From NCBI GenBank assembly GCA_947650365.1, contig OX393549.1, positions 35,752,335 to 35,816,334 of the forward strand: a stretch of 64,000 bases of DNA. Direction: 5' to 3'. The DNA comes from Chamaelirium japonicum (lineage: Eukaryota; Streptophyta; Magnoliopsida; Liliales; Melanthiaceae). Each line of letters starts with the position of its first letter. Position 1 is the stretch's first letter. A model generated the notes under the pieces. It saw nothing but the letters and a program-made list of their open reading frames with translations, did no database searches and was not told where the DNA came from. The position numbers and the translations under genes were made by a program. This document shows positions 23,563 through 35,239 of this stretch, piece by piece.

Positions 23563-24188
23563 GTTATTGTTGGGGGATAGGCTCCGTCGGTCTAGATCCG
23601 ATCATCAGGTCTTATCGGAGACTTGCCACGAGGCTCGAGGTCGGGGTTTCTAGAGTTCACAACCAGAGAAAGATGATTTTCACACAAGCCCAACAATAAG
23701 AAATACCGACACTTAAGGATTTGGATTTTCACTGACAGAGATTACAATAGTCAGGCAGTGGGCCACTGCTTGTAGAACCCTCACACATCGTATCTTTAGC
23801 CTCTCCAGAACAATCACACGACGAAGATAAACCACCACAAGTACACCAAAAATTATCGAACAATACCAAGAGATGAAGCACCGAAGAAGTTGCTGAAGTA
23901 GGCGTGTTGAGGAACTTGGAGAAGACCCATGAAGCTGAGAGAGATGCCCGCCCGGAGCACCTCCCCTTATCTCTCTTCTTCTTTCTTTGTTTTCTATTCC
24001 TCTTCTTTTTCATCTTCTCTTCTTCCCTTCTCTCTCGCACGTTCTCTCTCTCTTGACGAGTAGCCGTTGTAGACGATCTCCAATGTACAAACCCTATAAT
24101 CAGACACCTCCCCCATTATAGGAGAGAAGTGTATGACAATAGGAATCCTCTAAGCCGTCGGCCTGATCGCGTCCAGGTCCTCCGAACC

Positions 24189-24189
<1 letters not shown>

Positions 24190-24222
<33 letters not shown>

Positions 24223-24233
24223 CCCCCCCCCCC
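24190..24233. repeat. poly-C run, C32-G-C11
   Basis: Thirty-two consecutive C from 24,190 to 24,221, one G, then eleven C. It lies inside the left LTR of the 23.6-25.7 kb element. Confidence 0.95.
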
Positions 24234-25189
24234 TCCCTCGTGTCACCTTGGTGAGTTTCTTGTAGCCTTTGCTTGCAAAGCTCGTCACTGGTTCGCCCGA
24301 GTGAGCTTGTTCTGCACCTGGGTGAATCCTAATTGGGTTCTGCCTGGGCTGCCAACACTGATTCACCTAAGCGATCTTGTTATGCGACCGGCCTGACCCT
24401 TTGGTCCGATTTTAATAGGTCAAATGACCCAACAATCTTCACCTTGGCATTTTAAAACCCAACACCACAAAAGACATCCGCCATCATCGCCACTACATGT
24501 TCTGAGAACCTTGTGAAAATTCATTGCCATACTTGTCGCCACGTGTGTGTTGTGCGGAATACACATGATAGGGGAGAAAACAGACATAGCTAATAAAAAT
24601 TTCTTTTAACATGATTCATCCGTTGGTCGGGCTACATTCATGAAAATAGTTTCATGGTGATCATATACCACGCCCAGCGCTCAGTCCCTCTGATCATCTG
24701 CCACACCCTTACGCTTCGGTCCATTGCCCGTCAACTATCCTATCAAAATCCACGGCTAGAGCTTCCAAGTTGTCACATGTCATCCAACACTTCCTCACTC
24801 GTCTTCCACACCCTTGGAACACAACATGTGTGCCCACGGCTGAGCTTACCGCTACAACACCTTCATCAATAACCTGTCTGCAACCCACATAAGCTCGCTC
24901 GTTTGCGGCTGAACCTGTTGCCCGTCAATGACTCCTTACCATCGAGGTGCTCTCCCTTGATCTAGAACCCGTATGTGTCAGTGACATCACGACGCTTCAC
25001 CGCGATTCATCATGTCAATCTCCTCAGATCTGGGTGGGTTCTCGCGATCATCGTCTATCGATCACTACGAATAACCCGAAGGGTTGAGACACCCTCTTGG
25101 CCTTTATTTGTCTCCGATTTGCAACTCGAGGGGCTAGCCCCCTTCGGCCTCCTGTTGTTGATTGTCTACGACCCTAGGGGAAGAGATGA

Positions 25190-25217
25190 CCCCCCCCCCC
25201 CCCCCCCCCCCCCCCCT
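25190..25217. repeat. poly-C run, 28 C
   Basis: Uninterrupted C tract inside the same LTR remnant, but not at an aligned position relative to the first run. Confidence 0.95.
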
Positions 25218-25804
25218 CTTCATCCACCGAGAGCCCAAGGAGGTGCTGCCTGCACGTCCCCCTCCTGGTCCTCCTCCGACATCTTGAACCAAACCCAGGG
25301 AGAAAGGCTCAATACAACGACCTTCACCGGATCTCTGGCTGCAGTTCCTCTTCTTTATCTTCTTCCATTTTCTCTCTCACGTTCTATCTCTCGCTTGACG
25401 AGTAGCCACTGTAGACAATCTCCAACGTACAAACCCTAGATCCACACACCTCCCCTTTATAGGAGATATTTGTATGACAATAGAATTCCTCATACCCGTC
25501 GATCTATTTGCGTCCATCCCCTTTGAGTCGCCTCCGTTTGTCTCGGGTGAGTTACCTATGGCCTATGCTAAGCGGTTCGCCTGGGCGAGCCTGTTGTGAA
25601 CCTGGGCGAATCATGGCTGGGTTCTGCCTATGTTGCCAACACCGATTTGCTGGAGCGAGCCGTCTCTGTGTCCGGGAGAGTTTCAGCTGGTCTAACCCTT
25701 TCGGTCGGGTTTTAATAGGCCAAAAACCCAATAGTTATTTGAGTACTTCCTCTCTCCCTTGCTGGAGAGGTTCCCTATTCGGCTCCTAGTATGAACATCG
25801 AGAA

Positions 25805-25965
25805 GCGAACTTTCCCTCAAGGTTGTTGTCCCTGGTTTGCACGTGTGAATCCTGACCGCTGATGCATGCTTTCAAGATTATGGAATTAATAAATAACAAT
25901 CGTTGCCTCATCTGTTTTGATCTCCGGACCTCTTTAAGCACTTGCTCTAGCGCCCGGTCCTATGA
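25805..25965 (+). repeat. third copy of the 2.9-kb dispersed repeat
   Basis: Shares CCTCAAGGTTG, TTATGGAATTAATAAATA, and TTTGATCTCCGGACCTCTTT with 2923-3075, in the same order. It is more diverged than the two inverted copies near 3 kb. Confidence 0.65.
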
Positions 25966-25969
25966 CCGC

Positions 25970-27235
25970 CTTGCCGTTCCTACCAAAGAAATAAAAAAAA
26001 AAGGTTATTCGAGCACTCGTAGGTTGTTAATCAATTGCAAGTCATTTATTGCATGTTGTTGCTGCCTTGGTTTACATGTCGTGGCTTCGTACGGTGTAAT
26101 TCCACTTGGCAACCCCATTTTGAAGATCCAGAGTTATTGAATTGGCCGGGTTTATGCTACACTGCACAAATGGGCGCATTTTAGCATAATTACAACTACT
26201 TCCATTCAATAATGGAGCTGCAAACAAGGGTTGCTAAGTGACATGGAGACGTACCGTATTTGACATTTTAAAAATATTTTTTTTATTTTTAACTTATAAG
26301 GAATCCCAAAGATTTCCATTAATTCTTTATTTTTATTTTTTTTTAGCACCTTGTTTGTTAAATTCTGAGCATAATTGAAGATTTCTACTAATTTTTTTCT
26401 TTCTTTTTCGCATCTTGTCTTTCAAACTCCGAGTAGAATTTTAGTGGCTAAGCTTTAAGTCTTCGTCATTTAAGTCTTATCCCATCAAGATAGGATGAAC
26501 TATATGGTGGGTCGATAGGAAATTTTCAGCCGGTTGTCGACTTGGTATCGACAATCTTAGTTGGCATACTAAACCTAACCAAGATAACTTAACAAGAAAG
26601 AGAAATGCTAGCTATAAACCCAAAAGGCCAATTTATGAGTACGTGCCGTTGCTTAAATCCCGAATGTAAGCTCATGCAACCAAGAAGCAACCTTCCAATG
26701 CTCCCCTCACTACACTAGAAATTATCTTTATTGACAGCGAAAAATGACAAATTAGATGCTCTTTCGGCAGCCGTCGAAAAAAATGACTGCATATGTGCTC
26801 GTCGCAAAAGGAATAAACGACCAGTGCCACTGCTTATTCTTGGGTTTTAGAGGCACGTCCAGGCCGTCATATTTACGATCCGGTTTTGTGGGGAACTGAG
26901 TTGCACTCCCACCCTAGGCTCACCCTCCCACCCCCCAAAAAAAGGAATTTGTACAGCGGCAACTGTAAGAGAACCCCCCCCCCCCCCCCCTCACGCGCTC
27001 GCGTAGGATCATATTATTCTGCAGAATTCTGTTTCGATCTGTGGTCTTGCCCGCGAAATGCACGATAGCTTAATTACCAACTCTCCCATCGATCTATCGA
27101 ACTAGTTATTGGAATCATCTATGTTTATCATATTCATATGACTGGTCTTTGATTGTAGCCACCAGACCCTCGACCCCTCCCTCTGATGTGATCTAAAATC
27201 AAGTGCCTACCCTGATTTGTCCGATGAACACGGTG
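25970..27235. other. intergenic; possible CACTA-type end at 26,708
   Basis: AT-rich up to 26,700. CACTACACTAGAAATTATC at 26,708 resembles a CACTA transposon terminus, but no partner end was found. A run of 17 C lies at 26,974-26,990. No gene seen. Confidence 0.4.
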
Positions 27236-27279
27236 GACCTTCAGCGAGACCGTGGTCGTAGTTTATCATCTCCTCTCGT

Positions 27280-27790
27280 TGCTCCGCTATCCGCTGGGTT
27301 TTCTCAATCTTTTTCGGTGTGTAGGTTGGCTGCTGAATGTGCTCCATCTCTTTCGGTGGGGTACGTTAGCCGCCAGGTGCGTTTCATTTTATTACAGTGG
27401 GGTTGGTTGGTCGCCAGATTTGCTTGTTTTTTTCGATAGGGTGAGATAGCTGCCGGATTTGCTCAATTTTTTCGGCCAGATGGAGGTGGTCAACAAATTT
27501 GGTCGATTTTCGCGGCCAGGTGGAGATGGTTGCCGAATTTGTTCAATTTTTTCGGATGGATGGAGATGGTCGTCGGATTTGATCGATTTTCGTGGCCAGG
27601 TGGAGATTGCTGTCAGATTTGTTCAATTTTCTTAGCCGGATGGATATGACCGTTAAGATTGGATTGATTTTCATGGTCGGGTGGAGATGGCTGCCGAATT
27701 TGCTCGATCATTTCCGGCAGGGTTGGATGGCAGTCGAATTTGATATCGTTACCGGCTGGGTGGAGAGAGCCACCGAATCAGTTGTCGCAG
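27280..27790. repeat. ~41-bp degenerate minisatellite, about 12 copies
   Basis: The phrase GGTGGAGATGG.TGCCGAATTTG.TCGATTTT and variants recurs roughly every 40-43 bp across 500 bp. Recognisable starts lie near 27,480, 27,520, 27,560, 27,600, 27,680 and 27,760. Copies are diverged, so the array is old. Confidence 0.75.
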
Positions 27791-27799
27791 AAGCTCTTA

Positions 27800-29292
27800 T
27801 ATGTTGTAGTGCCTAAACTATATATATTTGAGTAAATTTTTTCCCAATTAAATATTAAAAAAATAAATAATTTTTATATAAATACTCATCCGATGCTAAT
27901 TCCTAAAGTAGCCTATTTCTCTAGGTTGGAAGCCACGGCTTTGCTACCCTAGGATGATCGCTATTAAAAATAATGTTTTATCACGAAAAGGCCGGAGAGG
28001 AAGCCAGCCCTTATGGATAATGGTTTACGCTGGTGAGCGAATTTTAAAGATTAAACCGTCATCTTGGGTAGCAGTTTTCTGCAGAGCCTACTAGAATAGA
28101 CCGACTGCTTCCGGAATTAGTTTCGGACGAGTATTTATATAGAATAATTTATTTATTTTAATGTTTATCGAAAAAAAAGTCAACTGGAAAAGAGTTTAGA
28201 TGAAGAGGATAGAATGCAAACATTTTGATATAGGGAATTGAATCCATATAACTCAAAGAGTGGGAATGAAGGCATTCGATCATGAGTGCTTGAGGTTTGA
28301 AAATATGGTTCGAAAGGTGGATCGAGCCCCACCACCCCCCCACCTATCATAGGGCCAAATGGGAGGGTCATCATCTTTTTCCCTGTAGGGGTGGAGGGCT
28401 TCCTATTATGGAAAGCCATCACCCACCCGACCCTGTTACTTTCATTTGAATAGTATGACCGTATATCGGTCGTCAGGGAGCGAAGGCCCATCACGTCTCG
28501 TCTCACCACCTTATCATGGGAGCCCCAACCTTTACTCTCTCTCTCTCTCTCTCTCTACCTGCTCAACCGCAGCTTGTGGTGGTGGTGGAGGATATCCAAT
28601 CAGGCATCCGGCTAGCTCTTCCCTCGACTTTGGACGTGAGGAACACTGTGAAGGGCAGGGGTGAGGTAACTCTGATTGATTCACCACTCACCGGGGTCGA
28701 CGCATGCATGAATGATTCATCTCATGAGCTGTTGAGAGGCACAGTATTTCCTGTCGGCAAGGGGTCATGGGGAGTGCTGACCGCTCACCAACTCGAATTA
28801 CTTTCTCTTTCCTTTTTTCTGTTCAGAATGTACGTGTATGCTAGAGAAAGAGAGAGAGAAGAGAGAGAAAGAGGAGAGAGAGAGGAGAGAGATTTCCTCC
28901 TTCAAAATCATGCTATTTGTAAAAAAGCAGCAAAAAGTGGGGAGGGGAGGAGACGTATGATGATATGATTAGTAGAGGACGACACACAGCCTGCTTTCTA
29001 CGAGAATCTTAACCACTTTGCCTTTAATTTTTTTTTTTTTTCCTGCCAACACTATCAACACACACCCCCCGTATGTTTTCCTGCCCTTTTGACCTTTAAG
29101 GGGGTTTCACTTTCTTCTTCCGGTGTCGTAGTACCATACATTTGCACCTCAGGATCAAATTTATGTATGGTTGAGCTACACTTAAAAGTTCAACATGCAA
29201 ATCAGGTACTAAGAGCATCTCCAATTAGTTGACTAGCTCAGCAAGCCACCTCATCGGGCTCCTACATCGACTCTCGCTATTGTACGTAAATT
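27800..29292. other. intergenic with (TC)n and (GA)n tracts
   Basis: A (CT)n tract lies at 28,537-28,555 and a GAGAGA-rich tract at 28,842-28,892. The open stretch 28,516-28,968 between them has no recognised motif. Nothing else supportable. Confidence 0.4.
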
Positions 29293-29293
29293 T

Positions 29294-29625
29294 AGGGATG
29301 GCAACGATACGGTTTTGGGCAAAACCGAAACCGAACTGCAACACCGAACCGTCACATCAAAATCGCACCGTGATGATTTATCATTATGTAAAACCGAAAC
29401 CGCACCATACGGTGCGGTGTGGTGCAGTGCACCGTGGTTTATCATTATAATAACATAAACAGTGCAGTTTTATACGGTTTTGGTCAAAACCGAAACCGCA
29501 CCGCTACACCGAAATCGGAAATCGAAACCGCATCACAACGGTTTTATATTTTGGCAAACCAATATCGCACCATGCGGCGCAGTTTACCGCAGTTTTCGAT
29601 TTTAAACTGCACCGCTGCCATCCCT
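29294..29625. mobile_element. MITE with AGGGATGGCA termini
   Basis: Starts AGGGATGGCAACGATACGG and ends in the reverse complement of AGGGATGGCAGCGGTGCAG. The interior is rich in AACCGAAACCGCACC words in both orientations. The terminal motif suits hAT-type MITEs. I could not fix an 8-bp target duplication. Confidence 0.6.
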
Positions 29626-29629
29626 GGTT

Positions 29630-30427
29630 TAATTTCGCTACTCCACTTGCCACTTCTGGTTGGGTCCTACTCGGCATATAGCGCATTAGCAGGCGTTGAA
29701 CCAGCTGCTGGCACTCCATTTGAAATCAGATCGACGGCTTCTTTTAAAGAAAATAAAAAAAAATCGATGACTGTGGGCACTCAATTTAGTCATTTCAAAT
29801 ATAGCTTCCTATAATAGGGAGTCCCTTGGGCTTTGTTTCAAACAGTGGCTGCCTATTTTGTTGGAAGCCCTCATGGCTCGCTATTTTGTTAGAGCGGCCG
29901 GCTTGAGAATCCCTTGGAGATGCTCTGGCCTGTGTGATGTACGGACAGCTACCATGTCATGTTTATTTGTTTGATTTTTTATTTTCCGGTAGGAGCAATG
30001 TGTGGCACTACAAGGCTCAAAGGCTTCCATCTTCGTATAGTATTAGTATTAATCCCGTGCAATACACGATCGATTACAATGTTGCTTGATTCAATTGCAC
30101 ATCCGGCACCTTATAAGGTCTCAGCTGTATAAGACTAGTGTAGTAGGCTAGTACTATGCATGAACAATTCCGATGCTGCCCGAACAGATCGATTGTACAT
30201 CCAACACTGAGTCCAACCATCTCCCCATAGTTTGTGTGAGAGAGATGAGAGAGAGGAAACCCACTAGGGGATATGAGATCGGGTGGGTAAGCAATTGATG
30301 CTTAGGTGAGAAGGTATTGTGTTCGACTTCTAAATTCTAAGTGTACGTAGGACTTCACTTCTGGAGGGAATAGTCCAAGCCTGAAGTGGGTCATTGCCTG
30401 AAAGGTTCCTGGACACCCACCGCTCTC

Positions 30428-30459
<32 letters not shown>

Positions 30460-31255
30460 ATTATGAAAAAATTAAAGGGCGGGAATGAGAAAAAGGAACA
30501 TATTTAATTATGGAGAGAGAGAGAGAGAAACGGGGAGGGGGGGAGGAATGGGGAGGCTGCCACGTGACACCAAAGGCCTAACCTTTATAAGATTAGTATA
30601 GATAATTAGGTTGTAAGATAAAGTTTGGTGGAACTTGTTGGTTCATTTGCCACAATTGTGTGGGTGTAGAGGTCTAAGATCATCAATGCTTTACCTATCT
30701 CCTTTAACCAGAATGACTTTGGCCCGACCCCAACCGTCCATTGCACCCATCCCCAACCAGTGAATCACACTCAGCGCCAACCGCCTGCAAACAAATGGTG
30801 CGATCGAATGCCACATCACTCTGGTTAAACATTCGGGCCGAGTAGCGCCGTACCTAGACTCAGCATTCATAGCTGAGAAGATGGGGTTAGGTAACGCCGC
30901 TGCAATTAAAGATGGGAGAATACAACGAAACCACTACTCAACTTGATACAGTGGGGAGGGGGGGGGGATTAGATCTATGGACGATGAACACGATGACGTC
31001 ACCAAAGAATTGATCAGTTATTCTTTTGCTGTCGCCCAGGTTTAAAGAAGTTTGGAAAGGAGATTTGGAAAGAATCGTTTGATCCGCTGAGATGGGAGGT
31101 ACTGACTCCATGGACGGGGGGGGGGGGGGGGGGTTATGTATCCTTGAGATCCTGTACATGGATTAAAAGAATTATGTCGGTTGAAAAGGTGATGGAGGAG
31201 TATAGTTATAGACTAATAGTATGCTCCACATCATGTGCAATATAAAATACAAAGA
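29630..31255. other. intergenic; (GA)n and poly-G runs
   Basis: GA repeats at 30,427-30,452 and 30,513-30,527. G runs at about 30,957-30,967 and 31,116-31,133 (18 G). No gene can be supported. Confidence 0.45.
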
Positions 31256-31260
31256 AGGAC

Positions 31261-32041
31261 AATTCTATATACAGCCCACGTTTTACCCGAGGCAGCTCGA
31301 ACTTGAAATTTTTGAGAATAGCCCATATGCGCGCCCCTGGTGCTTTTTAGGTCTTTTGCTGAGGGCAACCCACGCCCACCACCGCCGTCGCCGGTCCCGT
31401 GTAGGTCGCCGCCCGACTCCGCCGCCCTCTGCTACGTACCATCGCTGCCTCCATCCTTTATCCTTCGCCCCTTCTTCCTCCTCCTCCTCTTTCCCATCTC
31501 CTTCCTCATATTTCTCTCCTCCTCCTAGAAATAGCGACACTCCACCATTTGAAGACCATGTACATCTTCTCTGCATTCTGTTATTGGAGACCGACTGCAT
31601 CTATAATACATTCAGCCATTGGAGGCCGAATGCATCCCGAACGTTCTGTTTGCATTCAGCCTCCATTGGCTGAATACAATGAAGGTGCATCGGCCTGAAA
31701 TGGTCGAGTGTTGCTATTATTTTCAGTAGGAAGAGGGAGGAGGTGGAGGAAGAAGAAGTGGAAGAGGAGGAGGAGTAAGAAGAAGCGAACGGGGACTAAG
31801 AAGAAAGGACAAGGACGAGGAAGGTGGTGGCAGTGGTGGGTTGGATGAGACCGATGACGTCGGAGACGGATGGCACGAGACCTGTGAGTCGGCGACAAGC
31901 ATTGGCAAGTGGCTGCCTGCACAGCCACATCAGAGAAAGAAGTGAGAGAGGGTTAATACTTTTTTGATAGGGGTTGTCCTTGGTAAACTGTGAGCTACAT
32001 GGGGGTTGCCTTCAGGAAAATATGGGTTGTAAGTAGAATTT
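31261..32041. mobile_element. ~0.8-kb foldback (inverted-repeat) element
   Basis: The two halves are imperfect reverse complements meeting near 31,642. The core palindrome pairs TTCAGCCATTGGAGGC (31,611) with GCCTCCATTGGCTGAA (ending 31,674) around GAACGTTC. Farther out, ATAGCGACACTCCACCATTT pairs with the complement of AAATGGTCGAGTGTTGCTAT, and TCCTCC-rich with GGAGGA-rich tracts. The tips AATTCTATATACAGCCCACG and AGAATTTTCC-side words also match. No transposase is seen. Read-through transcripts would form a long hairpin. Confidence 0.65.
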
Positions 32042-32045
32042 TCCT

Positions 32046-32354
32046 AAAAGAAATCAAGAGCATTTTTGAGAAATATCATGGTCGGCGATTGGGGGTTAGG
32101 TTCACCCCTATCTTCTATTACTTGCATAAAAATACTTCAAAAATACTTCAAAACTAATACAAGAGGTGTAGAAAGAGCCTCCCAACATTACATCCGCAAC
32201 AATCGATATTGATTAGAATAGAAGAAAAACATGGCCAAGAACTCGAGAGATTGGAAGATGAAGTAGAGAATCACCTTACTCGATAAAATCATTGGAATTC
32301 ACCAGTTTTTCTTGAATCCGCTAGTTAAGTATCAAAGAATCCACTAAGGGTTTC
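32046..32354. other. intergenic
   Basis: No gene or repeat boundary recognised. Contains a short direct repeat AAAATACTTCAAAAATACTTCAAAA near 32,128, shown here only as its core AAAATACTTC. Confidence 0.4.
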
Positions 32355-32357
32355 TTA

Positions 32358-32600
32358 GGGCTTGTTTGGATATGCTCCGATTCCAGGATTCTAGAAGCCC
32401 GGAATCCCCAAAAAAGACAAAGATCATGTTTGGATACAACCCGATACCAAAAAGTGTTTCTGCGGAGAGCCCAAAATATAGTTTTGAGAGCCATTTTTCT
32501 GGAGCCCAAAATCAAGGCTCCGGACTCTAGAGCCTTTTTTGGGGTTTTGGGATTCCGGGCTCCTAGAATCCCATAATCATAATCCTATCCAAACAGGGCC
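32358..32600. mobile_element. Harbinger/Tourist-type MITE, target duplication TTA
   Basis: Termini GGGCTTGTTTGGATA and TATCCAAACAGGGCC are inverted repeats. TTA lies on both sides (32,355-32,357 and 32,601-32,603). Length is 243 bp, with no coding capacity. GGATTC/GAATCC words repeat inside. Confidence 0.8.
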
Positions 32601-32603
32601 TTA

Positions 32604-33113
32604 GAATTCACTATAGAGAAGATAAACTTTGCAAGGTTCTTAGAATCAACTTAGAAATAACTCAAAATAAATGTGATTACTAAAATAAATGAACTAGTCT
32701 CAAACCATTTACCCTTTATATTGAAGGCGGACCAAAGGTGATCTCCCAGTGATGGAGTGGCTGAAAGTAGGTGGGGAAGGAGGCTGGATAGCTTCAAAGC
32801 GTCGAAGGGCCCAAATGAGGTCCACATAGGCGACAAGAGATGGTCCACGTACGTGAGAGGAATGTTCTCCATAGGACCACTAGAAACCCTAGATCCTATC
32901 TGAAGGCCGGGAGAGCGAGAGGCCATGCTTTTCCTAGAGCTGATGGAAGAATCCCTTCCTTCGAGAATACTCCCACTTAATACCCGAAGCGAAGGTGAAA
33001 GAACCTACTCACCTTCTTTCCAGATCCAGACCTCATTATGAGTCCCTGTCGAGACAAATGGGGGGTTTCGAAGGAGGATGATTTTTTCCCCCAAGGTAGC
33101 GCCATGATGTTGG
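32604..33113. other. host DNA left of the copia insertion
   Basis: This is the left part of the target locus of the copia element; its continuation is 41,805-42,033 and then 54,536 onward. On the minus strand a GTGAGT splice-donor-like word occurs at about 33,011-33,006. No recognised protein. The last five bases (GTTGG, 33,109-33,113) are the copia target duplication. Confidence 0.5.
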
Positions 33114-35218
33114 TGTTGGAAATAATCTGATGGTAGAGGGTCGCAACGGAAGCGATTAAGCGGTTGAAAGACCGTTCATGGTGCACGTTACATGATTTAA
33201 ACTTTCATTGAAACTATTCTACATGTGCGTGCATGTGTGTGCACATAATTCGAAAACCCTAATGGCAATCTAGCGTAATGATTATCTAGAATGCATGCAA
33301 ATCATAGAACTCACTAGATCTACATGTTAGAATATGCATACCTTCGTGTGGATCTTTTAACCGCGGAGAATTATCTTCTTTGTCGATGGAGACGGAAGAT
33401 CGTCCGCGAAGAAGCTGATGGTATGCCGGGAGATGATGCCTTCTTGTTCATCCGATCTCGCACGATGCACGGTACGTCGCTCTCAGATCTCTGAGTGCCT
33501 CTGAAGAACGACCCTACTCCTTCTCTGAAACTTCGCACGAGAAAAACGAAGTTGCAAGCGGGGAAGTAGAGAGAGATGAGAGAGAGAACTAGGGAGAAGA
33601 GATGAGGGGGGTTCGGTTTTTCTGTGCATGTATGGCCGGCCCCCCTCCCCCTTTTATAAGGCCAGCCTACCCCCTTGGATAAGGATCCAAGGGGATAGGT
33701 TTAATCCCCTTAAAATCTCCCTATATCTCTCATTCTCTTTTTCATTTTTTTCCACTTATAGGGCTTGTTTTGACCAATTTAAAACCCCTATCTTATCCCT
33801 ATGGCCTACCCTATTACTAGGGGATTCTCATCCCCAGAATATAGGGGCCAGCCCTGCATAGGTCTCCCACATCTAGGGTCACCCACTAGTGAGGTTTGGC
33901 AGGGCACATTTTTACCAAAACGCCCTTAAGCCTCAAATTGACCATTTGTAGTATGCGTGACTTAGCGACTCTTCCTTAAGTGATCTTAACCAGTTACTTC
34001 ACTATTAACTTAGGTCACCGGAGGGTGCCTCTATTAAAGTCAACTAGTCAACTCGCAACATGTCTCGGTGCATCGCACCTATGCAGCGAAATTCACTTAT
34101 GACAAGGGATAACTACTTATGCCTTTGTACTACTCTAGGGCTTTTCCTTTAGCACTCGTATGTAGTTACGCATCTACCGTGCACTAGTACAAAGCATACA
34201 CGGAGCGTAAACTTCTTTCTTCCTCTTACTGGTCACTATGTTCCGAGGAGATGGTTCAAGAACCGTATATAATGTGGATAAGGTAGAACCATCAGGGATC
34301 GGGGTTCATGGCTTCCAACTCAAGCTTGATCGACACACTACCCGAGTGTACCATCGATCTTCTGAGCTCGAGTTAACCTGTGTGGTCACCCATAGTGCGA
34401 TGCAGGCTGCACTCCAATTCACCCGGACTTACTATGTTCTCCGTCATTCCCTTGCTCTCCGCTTAGTAGTGGTAAAGTCGTTGTCCCTCCACTTGATGCT
34501 ATGATGCACTTCGAGCGGTGGAGACTATCGTCAGACTGGAATGCTCATATGACTTAGTTCCTTCCAGGTTGATCTATACATCGCACCTTTGATTACCCCA
34601 TCGAGTAATTGAACCCGATCAGCAGTCAAACTGATGACCACCAGGCCTGGATTTGGTACAGTATAAGTCAGACCAAGGAACACACCTCCTGACAGAGGTG
34701 TGGATGGCACGCAGGAGTGACATACTGATGCAACGCCAATCGGGTAACCCAATACACCATGGTTTTGGATCATGTATCTGGATTCTCACACATTGCTTAA
34801 TTGGTTAGTTCATCATATGTGGTTTCTCAGGGTTTAGGATCGTTTTACCCTAAGCAGAAACACGACTTAGTGTATTAGTGTCTACTCACTGATCTGTACA
34901 CTATGTTAGTTCCGTTCGGCCGCAGATACTGCGCCTGGTGATGACCTGGTGAACACTTTTCATGCACTGTCATCCCCAACAGCTTATCATGATGAGCCGA
35001 CCAACCTGATTATAGCTGCGAACTTATTTAGATTACATGGGACCAATCCACTCAGTCTTCAACTCAGTGGACTACTATGTAACCATGGCTCTCTGTTCTT
35101 AAAATAATATATAAATATGTTACGTACCAATATGCATCTCATATAATAACTATCAACCTTTATTTATTAGATCAAAACATAAAGTTTTACAAACTTAGAA
35201 CACATAAATTCTAATAAT
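33114..35218 (-). repeat. 3' LTR of the copia element
   Basis: Begins TGTTGG and ends TTCTAATA, where the other LTR ends TTTTAACA (a C-to-T change at the terminus). The 34,748-35,218 part matches 41,328-41,804 closely. A purine tract on the minus strand (complement of ATCTCCCACTTGGTC, 35,219-35,233) adjoins it, as expected for a plus-strand primer. Confidence 0.8.
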
Positions 35219-35239
35219 CTCCCACTTGGTCTAGTAAAG

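Larger units (their letters stand above)
23568..25733 (-). mobile_element. short LTR retroelement remnant (copia-like ends), target duplication GTTAT
   Basis: A candidate LTR runs from TGTTGGGG at 23,568 to CCCAACA at 24,434. It is followed by ATCTTCACCTTGGC, which on the minus strand is a purine tract abutting the LTR. The part 23,999-24,434 recurs at about 25,347-25,733 (shared: TTGACGAGTAGCC, GTACAAACCCTA, TATAGGAGA, TGTATGACAATAG, GGGTTCTGCCT, GTTTTAATAGG). GTTAT flanks both ends (23,563-23,567 and 25,734-25,738). The right LTR has lost its left half, and the ~0.9-kb interior shows no gag or pol. It is a deletion derivative or non-autonomous copy on the minus strand. Confidence 0.7.

Noticed and set aside
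31283-31928. Proline/serine-rich and glutamate-rich open frames on both strands
   Set aside because: They mirror each other because the segment is a foldback of TCC/GGA-rich DNA.
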